This document shows positions 1 to 8,200 of a stretch of 21,329 bases of DNA, in pieces. Below the pieces are notes generated by a model. The model saw only the letters and a list, made by a program, of their open reading frames with translations. It did not search any database and was not told the origin of the DNA. The position numbers and the translations under genes are program-made. How positions within the stretch are numbered: position 1 is the first letter of the stretch; every line of letters begins with the position of its first letter. The DNA comes from a virus: positions 1 through 21,329 of IMG/VR virus record IMGVR_UViG_3300006921_000202; one strand, given 5' to 3'.

Positions 1-782
1 CTAACATTATTCAGTAAACCGGTCGTTCCGGTATCCGCAGCATCTGTCCAGTGGAATTTGATTGTGTTGTTGTGTTGAGAAAGTTTGAAAGAATCTCCAC
101 TACCTCCAGTAAAACCACCACCACTGGTGCTGCCAGCAGTCTCACCACTTTCAGGGCCGGTATATCCTTGATTTGTGCTTGTATCCAACTTCGCAATAAT
201 GAGTTTATCGTTCTGGTACATCTGTGGCCAGATCCATCCGCTGATTAACCAGTTGTCTAGGGTAGAACCATCGTATCCTCCGCGAGAAGGTAAAACAATA
301 TTACCAGCATTTTCAAATCTGATAGTTTCCATAGCACAGGACTGTGTAATACCACTCCACTTCAGACCTGGAGGTGGATACGTTTGCATTACTCCACCAT
401 AGAAAGGAGATTTTATAGGGTTACTTGCATCGGGATCGTTCCGGGTGTGTGCCCTAATTTTATCAATCTCAACTCGTTCGTCGTGTGTGAAATTACCACA
501 CCCAAGAATCGCTCTGTAATACCAACCATCGTCACCACATCCACCTGCTGATGCACGGCGTTGTGTTGGGATGTCCATTGTTCCTCTAGGATCAAATCCT
601 TGAAGATTTGGGTTTGAGGTATTAAGTCTATCGAATAACTCTTGATCCATTGTAAAGACGCTATATGCTTTCTTCGATCTATACATCGAAGAGTTTTCTC
701 GTTCATCTAAAATGTCTACAATCCTGCCAGTTTTAGAATCTACGACAATTTGCTTTACTTTGTTGTTGAGAGTTTTAGCCAT
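1..782 (-). CDS. Laminin-G/concanavalin-like structural protein, partial (C-terminus beyond window)
   Basis: The frame is open from an ATG at 782 to the window edge, giving 260 residues (start MAKTLNNKVKQIVVDSKTG). The first ~130 residues match no fold I recognise and include two Cys (82, 95) in a Gly/Asp-rich stretch. Residues ~148-260 read like the first strands of a LamG_3 / concanavalin-type sandwich: SCAMETIRFENAGNIVLP (148-165), the core strand NWLISGWIWPQ (177-187), then KLIIAKLD and FKLSQHNNTIKFHW. These folds in phage fibres usually bind glycans or mediate trimer contacts, so a receptor-binding or decoration role is inferred. A Gly/Ser-rich loop (215-230) interrupts the sandwich. The gene lies 15 nt after the beta-helix spike gene; AAGGG 12 nt upstream is a weak ribosome site. 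A shorter ORF at 413-706 in another frame is a shadow. The frame is certain, the fold moderately so. Confidence 0.8.
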   Translation of the reverse strand, partial: MAKTLNNKVKQIVVDSKTGRIVDILDERENSSMYRSKKAYSVFTMDQELFDRLNTSNPNLQGFDPRGTMDIPTQRRASAGGCGDDGWYYRAILGCGNFTHDERVEIDKIRAHTRNDPDASNPIKSPFYGGVMQTYPPPGLKWSGITQSCAMETIRFENAGNIVLPSRGGYDGSTLDNWLISGWIWPQMYQNDKLIIAKLDTSTNQGYTGPESGETAGSTSGGGFTGGSGDSFKLSQHNNTIKFHWTDAADTGTTGLLNNV

Positions 783-797
783 CTAGTTCAATTACCC

Positions 798-3700
798 TTA
801 ATCAATGTTGGAAGGTTCTATGTTGGAAGAAGAATCTACCGCCCACTTTGTTGCAGAATTTGGTGTCACTGGATCTGTTGTTTGTTCTATCACACCAGTC
901 TTATTTATAAGAGAACCGAATCTAGAAAGACCGTGTGCGATTGACATCCCAGAATAAATCTTCGGAACAGAAAGTATACTAGTAGCAGTTTCAGTCCCAG
1001 CATTGACTGTGCGTCCAATGAATGAGATCGACTTAGTGCAGTTTACAACCGAATCATTAGTAGCAGAGAAGTTATAGTGTGCATTATCATATGCTTTAGC
1101 ACTAGTTGCTGAAACATTTGAGTTCATATTAGCACTATATCCACCGCGTGTTCTGATTGCTGCACTTCTGCGTGCATTAATACTAGAGTTCATTGATGCG
1201 TAAAATCCTGCTCCTGCACATCCTCTTGCAAATGCATAGTCAACGTCTAAGTTAGAATTTTCTAGTGCCATGTATGCTTGGTTTCTTAGCAATGAAACAT
1301 AAGATCTTTCTGCTTTAATTGAAGAATTATTATATGCTAAGAATCCGATACCCATTGGATGATCTACGAATCGATACAGTGTAGTGTCTGGAACTACGTC
1401 ATTACAAGGTCGAGTGCATGTTCCTGCATTGTCTGTACCGGGTGGACATTCACAGTCACCGTCAGTGCAGTCACTGCATTGTACATACCCAATATCAGTA
1501 TTACCATTTGGACAATCATCTCCGTTGACATCATCTCCACATGAGGCGTTATTGCAATAACATGGTTTACCAGTGGTTGAATCTGTGCAATCTCCACCCG
1601 GACAGTTACAGCAGCAACCGTGTCCGCCACAGTTTACTGGGAGGTCGCAATTCACGTCGCAACATTCTGCTGGTTGATCTCCGTTACATTCACAGGCATC
1701 CGGGTTCTCGCAGCAGAAAGATTCTTCTTCATCTACGCAAGCACATTGACAAGCACCGCCGGTGTTGTTGCACCCTGTACACCATTGACAGAAATCATCA
1801 CCACCAGACGGCGCACATTGTGCCAGGCACGGATCTTCTATACATTCACATTCTTCCTGCGAAGCACAACACGGTGGTTCACCCTCACCACCCCATTCGG
1901 GGCATCCGTTGTTTTCATTACAGAAATAGTCTTCACATGCACAGCACCTGTCTTCGTTATTACAGTTTTGAACCTGGCAGGTGTTATCGTCTCCCGTTCC
2001 ATCACCACCACATTGGGTAGAATTGCATCCACACTGGCCTGTGCAGGAGACCCCACCGTCATCGCCTCCCGTTCCATCACCACCTTCACCGTTACCACCG
2101 CCTTCGCCGCCACCTCCTGCGCCTTGTCCACCGCCGCTGCCGTCGACCGGATCGCTACCACCACCGTCTTGGACACCACCTTCATTAAGGTTTACTGGTC
2201 CATCTGCATCTAAATCATATCTATCCCCAATATAACCGGGAGGTATACAAACACCACCAGAAATATCTTGGTTGCTAGTACCACATGCATCAACTGGTGT
2301 GTATGTGGTTGGAAGACTTTCTTCTGGTAATACTCCTGCCCCAACTCCATAAACCTGAGTACCACCAAGTGTAAGTATTCGTGGAGGTGGTACTTCGTTA
2401 CCAGAGTCATCTGGTGGTATTGTAGTTTCCTCGCCGAGTGGAGCAACTGCTCTCAAGTAAATTTGATTTCCTGTAGTGAACGGGTAATAGTTATATGCAT
2501 CTCTAACCGAATCGGACATCTTGTTGTATGGTTTTAAGTATGAGTTCCATACAACTTGAACGTAAGACACTTGACTATTAGGTTGCACAAGTGATAATCT
2601 TTCACCTTGATTCAACGTGGAAATGGAGGTGCCTGGTTGATCCAAGTCAATTGTTAGTGGACTGTAACCAGCAGAGGCAACAATACTATTTGTTGCCGAG
2701 ATGGACGATGTGCCATTTGCAAGAACACCTGCAATATCACATCCAGTTATTACTGATTGCTTTGCATAGATTGCTGAGTTTTGTTCTGCAACCATACCAA
2801 AGGAACAGTCTGAAATTGCAACCCGATCGGTGTGGATCACTGAGTCGGTGTGTGCTGCCATTCCCGCATAAAATCCACAGATGCCAATGTTAGTACATGC
2901 TTGGGAACCCAACGAAGAATTTTTATATACAAGAATTCCTTCTCCACCAGATGCTGCCGGATTCATTTCATTGAAATGCTTATATCTAACATCACCTTGA
3001 AAAACTATATTACTAAGTGAAGCCAGACTACTGTTTGGTTTTACAACCAGACCCTTTAATGGTTTTCCGGGTCCAGATGCAATTGATCTTCTGTATTTAA
3101 ATACTGTCTTTATTATGGATGCCTCGATACGGTGATCGGATATAACAGTTCCGATTGTCGGATCGATTCCGCTGGTTGTTGTTGATCCATACTTACCCGT
3201 TGGATCTCCTGTTTCATGTGATGCCTCTCCCGGAGCATTTCTATATCCACCAACATAGATACCATCATCAACTGAAAATGATCCATCATCCGCATTGATC
3301 TTTGAACCACCAAGTCGGTGTAAGAAATTTTTTCCTCTTGATCTAAAAGTAACTGTATTATCTGATGAATTTACTCCGATAATCTCAAAACACCCAAGAA
3401 CATTAGTCCGGGCATCTCCGGTGGCACCAGTAATTCCTTCGGATGCAACTGATCCATCAACTTGTGATGGGTAGTATCCGCCATTAATGTTCGTTCTATC
3501 CCGAAGCATCATATAGTCACCTACTTCGATGCCAGTTGTACTTGGTGCAACTGTTGACGTTGTTGGGAAAGAAGCAGTATCGGCCAACTTTACTGTAATT
3601 CTATTATCAACAAGAGAACCGTTACCAAAACCATTATTGTTTTCAACTGCATCATACTGATAGTTTGTAACTTCTTGTAGATAAAAACCCAACGGAGTTT

Positions 3701-3983
3701 CGCCAGCAATACTAATACCTTTATGACTTGTATTGTTTATTTGAATAGACGTTGTAAGATCATACGTTCCCTTGAGACAACGAACAATTGCATGTCCTCT
3801 ATCAGTAAAGAACATACGTTCAATATTATTCAACGCTCTACCGGGAGTGTAAAATGGATTGGTTAAACTACCATCACCATCAATATCACTACCACTAGGT
3901 GAACAATAGAATGTAGTAACAGTGTCAATTACATTGACATTAAATCCACCCTGCGGAATTCTAATTGCACTTTGATCAGCCAT
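798..3983 (-). CDS. Beta-helix tail spike/fibre with Cys-rich insertion
   Basis: A 1061-residue structural protein, probably a trimeric spike or side fibre on the tail. The N-terminus (22-95) has the usual start of pectate-lyase-like phage beta-helices: YCSPSGSDIDGDGSLTNPF, then a predicted helix (RALNNIE) and GTYDL. Coils of ~22-24 residues follow the pattern Gly-x-x-Ala-x3-Ser-x-Ile-x-Ala-x2-Ser-x-Ile. They are visible at 349-440, with stacked Cys 369, 393 and 415, and again at 877-990. Between these blocks sits a 436-residue insertion (441-876). It holds a calcium-type loop (590-601), a Gly/acid-rich linker (602-644) and a domain with 46 Cys in 214 residues (647-860). Beta-helix spikes commonly bind or cut host surface polysaccharide; no catalytic residues can be assigned here. 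AGGAG lies 14 nt before the ATG and overlaps the previous gene's stop. The fold is well supported, enzymatic activity unknown. Confidence 0.85.
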   Translation of the reverse strand: MADQSAIRIPQGGFNVNVIDTVTTFYCSPSGSDIDGDGSLTNPFYTPGRALNNIERMFFTDRGHAIVRCLKGTYDLTTSIQINNTSHKGISIAGETPLGFYLQEVTNYQYDAVENNNGFGNGSLVDNRITVKLADTASFPTTSTVAPSTTGIEVGDYMMLRDRTNINGGYYPSQVDGSVASEGITGATGDARTNVLGCFEIIGVNSSDNTVTFRSRGKNFLHRLGGSKINADDGSFSVDDGIYVGGYRNAPGEASHETGDPTGKYGSTTTSGIDPTIGTVISDHRIEASIIKTVFKYRRSIASGPGKPLKGLVVKPNSSLASLSNIVFQGDVRYKHFNEMNPAASGGEGILVYKNSSLGSQACTNIGICGFYAGMAAHTDSVIHTDRVAISDCSFGMVAEQNSAIYAKQSVITGCDIAGVLANGTSSISATNSIVASAGYSPLTIDLDQPGTSISTLNQGERLSLVQPNSQVSYVQVVWNSYLKPYNKMSDSVRDAYNYYPFTTGNQIYLRAVAPLGEETTIPPDDSGNEVPPPRILTLGGTQVYGVGAGVLPEESLPTTYTPVDACGTSNQDISGGVCIPPGYIGDRYDLDADGPVNLNEGGVQDGGGSDPVDGSGGGQGAGGGGEGGGNGEGGDGTGGDDGGVSCTGQCGCNSTQCGGDGTGDDNTCQVQNCNNEDRCCACEDYFCNENNGCPEWGGEGEPPCCASQEECECIEDPCLAQCAPSGGDDFCQWCTGCNNTGGACQCACVDEEESFCCENPDACECNGDQPAECCDVNCDLPVNCGGHGCCCNCPGGDCTDSTTGKPCYCNNASCGDDVNGDDCPNGNTDIGYVQCSDCTDGDCECPPGTDNAGTCTRPCNDVVPDTTLYRFVDHPMGIGFLAYNNSSIKAERSYVSLLRNQAYMALENSNLDVDYAFARGCAGAGFYASMNSSINARRSAAIRTRGGYSANMNSNVSATSAKAYDNAHYNFSATNDSVVNCTKSISFIGRTVNAGTETATSILSVPKIYSGMSIAHGLSRFGSLINKTGVIEQTTDPVTPNSATKWAVDSSSNIEPSNID
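902..909 (-). promoter_or_regulatory. T4-type late promoter box TATAAATA
   Basis: On the minus strand the bases read exactly TATAAATA, the T4 late-promoter consensus used by a gp55-like sigma factor. The box is in the 3' end of the spike gene, ~120 nt before the ATG of the laminin-G-like gene and in the right orientation. It would give that gene its own late transcript in addition to read-through. It was the only exact match I found by eye on either strand. Confidence 0.5.
1014..1355 (-). repeat. Beta-helix coils after the insertion (residues 877-990)
   Basis: About five coils continue the same pattern (FLAYNNSSIKAERS, FYASMNSSINARRS, YSANMNSNVSATSA, NFSATNDSVVNCTKS). They show that the region between 441 and 876 interrupts one continuous beta-helix. 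Confidence 0.65.
1404..2045 (-). other. Cysteine-rich domain of the spike (residues 647-860)
   Basis: Forty-six of 214 residues are Cys, by hand count. Five units fit CxCx4C exactly (starting at 651, 681, 712, 792 and 808) and two fit CxCx7C (747 and 764). The motif CCx5CEC occurs twice (705-714, 757-766). Units begin roughly every 16-36 residues. The filler is Asn, Gly, Asp, Glu and Pro with almost no aliphatic residues, so the fold would have to be held by disulfides or bound metal rather than a hydrophobic core. The even number of Cys allows complete pairing. Confidence 0.85.
1986..2084. repeat. 24-nt direct repeat pair in the spike insertion
   Basis: Bases 1986-2009 and 2061-2084 are identical at 23 of 24 positions and lie 75 nt (25 codons) apart. 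On the coding strand they specify GGDGTGDD and GGDGTGGD. They flank the junction of the Gly-rich linker and the Cys-rich domain and suggest in-frame duplication. Confidence 0.8.
2052..2180 (-). other. Gly/acid-rich linker of the spike (residues 602-644)
   Basis: Residues 602-644 are almost entirely Gly, Asp, Glu, Ser and Asn, including runs such as GGGGEGGGNGEGGDGTGG. A flexible or polyglycine-like tether joining the Cys-rich domain to the beta-helix is the natural reading. The coding DNA is unusually GC-rich: 43 of 60 bases in 2101-2160 are G or C, against 23 of 60 in 2461-2520 of the same gene. Confidence 0.75.
2181..2216 (-). other. EF-hand/dockerin-type calcium loop in the spike (residues 590-601)
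   Basis: The twelve residues DLDADGPVNLNE satisfy the canonical loop: Asp at 1, 3 and 5, Gly at 6, an aliphatic residue at 8, Asn at 9 and Glu at 12. It directly precedes the Gly-rich linker. Flanking helices are not evident, so this would be a lone calcium loop, as in some adhesins, not a full EF-hand pair. Confidence 0.5.
2664..2939 (-). repeat. Beta-helix coils before the insertion (residues 349-440)
   Basis: Four successive coils of about 22-24 residues share Gly-x-x-Ala near the start and Ser-x-Ile pairs. Three of them end near a Cys (369, 393, 415), which would stack as a ladder in a parallel beta-helix. Confidence 0.65.
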
Positions 3984-4000
3984 TTTAGTTTATTATTCTC

Positions 4001-5224
4001 CTAGAGTTCGGCATCTACCGTAACCCAAATATTTCCTTCGACTTCTCCATCACCCTTATCGGATCCTACTGCACCACCACCGGGATTGTGATCTGTACCC
4101 AAACTGGCAATAAGATTTGTCCCAAGAACATTGCTCGGTGTAATCTGAAGGATGAAACTATCTGGGAGTGTTTCTAGTAACGAAACTCCACGGGTAGAAT
4201 CGATTGATCTCCAGTTACCATAAACAAGGTTGCTTGCCCAATATTTATTACGCTTTTCATCCATCAAAATTAATTTTGTGTTCTTTGATTTAACATTTCC
4301 AAGTGGACCATCTGTAGAAACATACGCACGAATGGTTTCAAAATATCGTTTACAGTCTCGGATATCATCTGCAATATCTCGCTGTTCGAAGTCTGTACTC
4401 TGTTCTCCTGATTCCAATTGAACCTGTGATATATCGATCGCTTCTGTTGCCCCAGTGTTCCAACCGAATACACTCGGAGCAGCAGGATTGTCAGATCCAG
4501 TTCCTCCCGTTCCGGCCTGTAGATACATTCTCATCGCAAGATAACTCGACGCAGTATCACCAGCACCAGTAGGAACTCGATCCCCGGTAAAACCAAGAAC
4601 CTTTCCTTCCAAATCAGGAACACTAAACGTATGAGAGAATTTAGTCCACGAAGAACTAAGTGCAAATGTCCCACCAGCAAGTCTTACATCAGTGGAGTGA
4701 TTACCAGCACCTGTACCAAAAACTTGAACAAGAGATGCACCAACAACTCTAGAGGATCCACTGACAGTTAAAAATTTTGCTTTGAATGAGAGTGTTGCAC
4801 TCTTACCGGCAAGTGTTTTTACATTTTCGATTCTTTGCTCTAAGTATGCTTCGGTTGTCAAACCAGTTGATAGGTTCGTTGGATCATAAAGATTCGACAA
4901 CGATGCACCTGTTCCGCTAGTTTGAACTCGAAGAAAGTGATTGCTCAATGGAGTAAATCCACTCGGACCATCTAGTTCGTGTTCCATTCTCTCGATCGTT
5001 AATTCAGGTTGGAACCCTTGTGTCGCACCGATCATATAAAATCGCCATCGATCTAATGTGTAGTCGAATGTTGATCCAAGAGTTGCTTCACCAAAAGTAA
5101 ACACATAAGGATCGACAGTAAATTCACCACGCTGACAGATATTAAAATCGCCATTGATGATCGAATTTCTTCTCTCCTGTGGACCTTGGTGTCCTCTTAA
5201 ATTTATTGCACTACTACTGTACAT
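4001..5224 (-). CDS. Jelly-roll (carbohydrate-binding-module-like) fibre protein
   Basis: A 407-residue virion protein that is essentially one jelly-roll domain plus a C-terminal tail. Diagnostic stretches are RRNSIINGDFNICQRG (18-33), DYTLDRWRF (54-62), YLEQRIENVKTLAGKSATLS (127-146), WTKFSHTFSVP (193-203) and ISQVQLESGEQSTDFEQRD (265-283), then a DDIRDCKRYFE helix. The order NGDF..WQRG / DRW / QRIENV / L.FKAK / VQLE.G..ATDFE / CQRYY is a familiar signature of phage fibre proteins. Related proteins are thought to bind carbohydrate on the cell surface or on another fibre. The 1118-aa protein ends in a diverged copy of the same domain, and both finish with DAEL or DAEL plus a short tail. The gene is 20 nt downstream of the collar protein. 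AAGGA stands 10 nt before the ATG. It may be an accessory tip or decoration protein; its place on the particle is unknown. Confidence 0.8.
   Translation of the reverse strand: MYSSSAINLRGHQGPQERRNSIINGDFNICQRGEFTVDPYVFTFGEATLGSTFDYTLDRWRFYMIGATQGFQPELTIERMEHELDGPSGFTPLSNHFLRVQTSGTGASLSNLYDPTNLSTGLTTEAYLEQRIENVKTLAGKSATLSFKAKFLTVSGSSRVVGASLVQVFGTGAGNHSTDVRLAGGTFALSSSWTKFSHTFSVPDLEGKVLGFTGDRVPTGAGDTASSYLAMRMYLQAGTGGTGSDNPAAPSVFGWNTGATEAIDISQVQLESGEQSTDFEQRDIADDIRDCKRYFETIRAYVSTDGPLGNVKSKNTKLILMDEKRNKYWASNLVYGNWRSIDSTRGVSLLETLPDSFILQITPSNVLGTNLIASLGTDHNPGGGAVGSDKGDGEVEGNIWVTVDAEL
4242..4249 (-). promoter_or_regulatory. Weak candidate late promoter AATAAATA
   Basis: Seven of eight bases match TATAAATA on the minus strand, inside the jelly-roll gene and ~260 nt before the spike gene. 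In an AT-rich genome one such near-match is expected by chance, so this is a weak call. Confidence 0.2.
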
Positions 5225-5244
5225 TTAGTTTAATTCCTTTTCTA

Positions 5245-8200
5245 TCAGAAAGATGAAAGTGCTACTCGTTTCCATGTGTTCCCCTCAACACACACATAGA
5301 AGTGTGTGCTACTCCACGCAATATCTCCGGTGTTTCCAGTGTCCGAAGCAGATACAGGAATATCAGGTCCGGTTCCACCAGAACCTTCGTCAGAACCGAG
5401 TCGGAATCTTCCCTTCGCATCAAAACTTGCTCTCTCTATACCATCAGTATCGAAAGACATCTTGTTTGTACTGTGTGTGTATTTGATCTGTCCTTCGTCT
5501 ACATCACCGGCAGAGTTGTGGAATCTTACAGATCCTGTTTTGCTTCCTAGAGATCGAACTTCGATTGCAGGATCTCCGGTTCCGTGACATACTATCTTAG
5601 TATCTGAACCGTAAACATAGAGATCAGAGTCAACAGAGGCATCTGGATCTGTGCAACTTGAACCAACGGCAAGTTTACCAGAGAACGATCCTGTTGAACC
5701 GAAACTAATTCCTATCAACGATGCTGTTATACCATGAGATCTAAGTGAACCCTTAACATCCAAAGATGCTCCGGGTGCGTTTGTGCCGATTCCAACATCG
5801 CCATCCATGTATGCAATATCGGGTGCATGATTTTCCCATTGTGAGAACGTGACACCTTGGAATGTTGTTCCGGAACTACCATCAGAAAGTAGTGCAGCAG
5901 ATGCTCCAGCAGGCGCTCCTGTTGGTAAGGTATATCCGTCAGTTCCACTATTGGTTACTTCGATAGATATTGTCTTCATTGTTCCCTGAACATCTAGAGA
6001 TGCTCCGGGAGCAGTCGTACCGATACCGATTCTGTGTGCTGCGGAAGCACCAGCAGAAACTCCAATCGTAAAGACTGGTTCGTTATCGTTTCCTGTTACG
6101 ACTATACCTTCACCAGAAACTCCCTTAATTCGCATGAAGTTTTCTGTGGTGGAATCTTCGTAGATATTAATCTGTGCGGTTATTCCATCGAGTCGAATTC
6201 CATTTGTCAAACCACCACCAGAACCTCCGATGTGGAGTCTAGACTGTGGATCTGAATTATTGATTCCGAGGAATCCGCCAGTTCCGAGACGCATTCGCTC
6301 AGTTCCTGTTACATCTACTGTACTCTGGGAAGCAGCAAAGATAAGATCTTCGCCGCTGTTTGGTCTGAGATCTCGGATCAGTGGTTTAAAATCATGATAA
6401 CCATCGTCACCATCAGTATCGTAGATGAGAATGTCACCATCAGAAACTCCCGTGTCATACACGTTTGTAAGTTCACCGGCAGTCAGTGCTACATCAAGTC
6501 CATTGATGAGCGATGCTTTTGCTGCTGATGTGAGTTTGATGATGTAGTTCACAACACCGTATGGTTGCATGTTGTTGTGACTGATACTCTCTCCTGTGTT
6601 ATCCAATCCAAGTGTATCGAAGTCCGTTGAGATATTACCTTCGATTGGAACATCACCAGTTCCATCCTCAGTTTGGAGATTCAGAGATCCTGCGGCGAAT
6701 GATGCATTACCGATGATATCGAGTTGACCTATACTCGGATCTAGTGGGGTATCGTTACTATTACTGAAAAGATCCTGAATGGGCGCGTTCGGGATTGGGA
6801 CACTGGAAGTAAATCTATATCCTGATCGATCTTCTCCAGAGAAACGATTTCTCGCCATATTCCGTTGATTACCGTTACCACATTCACCACACACGACATA
6901 GTTATCGACCACGCCGGTGGGGGTATTGGGTCTACCAACAAAGATACCATCTGTCTGTCCGTATTGTGGAGTGAAAAATTGACTATCATCATTATCGGCC
7001 GACATCGAATGTCCAACAACGTGAATGTGCTGCGGAACCTTGAGTCCCGTTGAGTTTACTGTTCCGGTTCCTGCGATCAGGATTTCACTGAGGTTCATGG
7101 TAAGATTTGCTTCAATTGATATCGAAGAATCGGCAGAAATTGCGTGGGTATGAACAGGAAGTTCTTGGACGGTAAGTTGATGAATTTCCTCACCACCTTC
7201 TTGTCCTAACTCATAATTGTAAATAGTGTTTGACGATCCACTACCATTTCCGACAATGGTTCTGCCACGAAGATCTGGTTTTCTAAATTCATTTGTTTCT
7301 TGTGACACAACATAGAAGGTTGCATTAATGTCATCGCCGACTGGAATATTATTAGAAGTAATAATAGTTAGCGTAGAGTGTTCAACACCTGTGCTATCTG
7401 TATCTTCTAGTGCGGGAAATCTTAAAACCGGATTGTCTGGAACAAGAACAGTTCCACCTGCACCCGCAATTTGCTTGGTGAGATGATCAACTGTAACCGT
7501 CATTGTATTTGTAGATTCATCCCAATCAGTAATGTCACCAGTGACAATTTCGGACCGTCCAAGTTCACCACCGATTGCATCGTAGATAAACGTGGATGTA
7601 ACTCTACCGCCTAATAGTGAATATGGAGATAAATCTACATCAAAACCATCCCGTCTCCCTATCACAAGTTTCTGTGTAAATCCGTATCGATTTCCGATGC
7701 GTGAATGAAGTTCGGGATATGATGTTGCAATTAAAGTTCCACCATCACACATACTCCAACCATCTGGCACATCATTTTGTTCTCCTGCGTATGGTGCAAT
7801 TACACCGGCAGGTTGAATACCTTCTAGACTTACTGTTGCTTCACCACCAATAAGTGTGCCGATATAATTTGTTACTAAACCTTTACCTTGCTCAGTTCTT
7901 GTAAGCATGGGTTTAATGACTGTACCACCGGCAGTCGGTGGTGCATCAATCAGTTTACCGTTAGATGTATCTGATAGGAACCATACTACCTTTTCTTCGT
8001 CATTAACTTCTTCCATTGCAGAAAGATCAATTTCACCCTGATACACAAGGGTAAATTGACTTGTACTGATTACCTTTTCAATCACACCAGATACTTCTGC
8101 GTTGATAGCAGAATTTGCTTGTGCCCCGGTGAATCCAGAAGTGGCAACATCCCAACGAACAACGTCCCCAGCAACAAATCCGTGTGTTGCTTGGGTTATG

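Noticed and set aside
413-706. 97-aa minus-strand ORF near the left edge
   Set aside because: It lies in another frame inside the laminin-G-like gene, whose frame is open from 782 to the edge and gives recognisable strands.
1541-2213. Long plus-strand ORFs (159 and 197 aa) opposite the Cys-rich domain
   Set aside because: They are antisense shadows of a Cys/Gly-rich coding region. Their Thr/Ala- and His/Arg-rich composition mirrors the Cys and Gly codons, and no ribosome site or neighbour supports them.
3852-3887. Possible EF-hand at DIDGDGSL in the spike N-terminus (residues 33-44)
   Set aside because: Position 12 is Phe, not Glu, and this segment is the standard start of phage beta-helix domains.
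6386-6420. DTDGDDG in the collar protein as a calcium loop
   Set aside because: The glycine and the terminal acid are out of register with a calcium loop.
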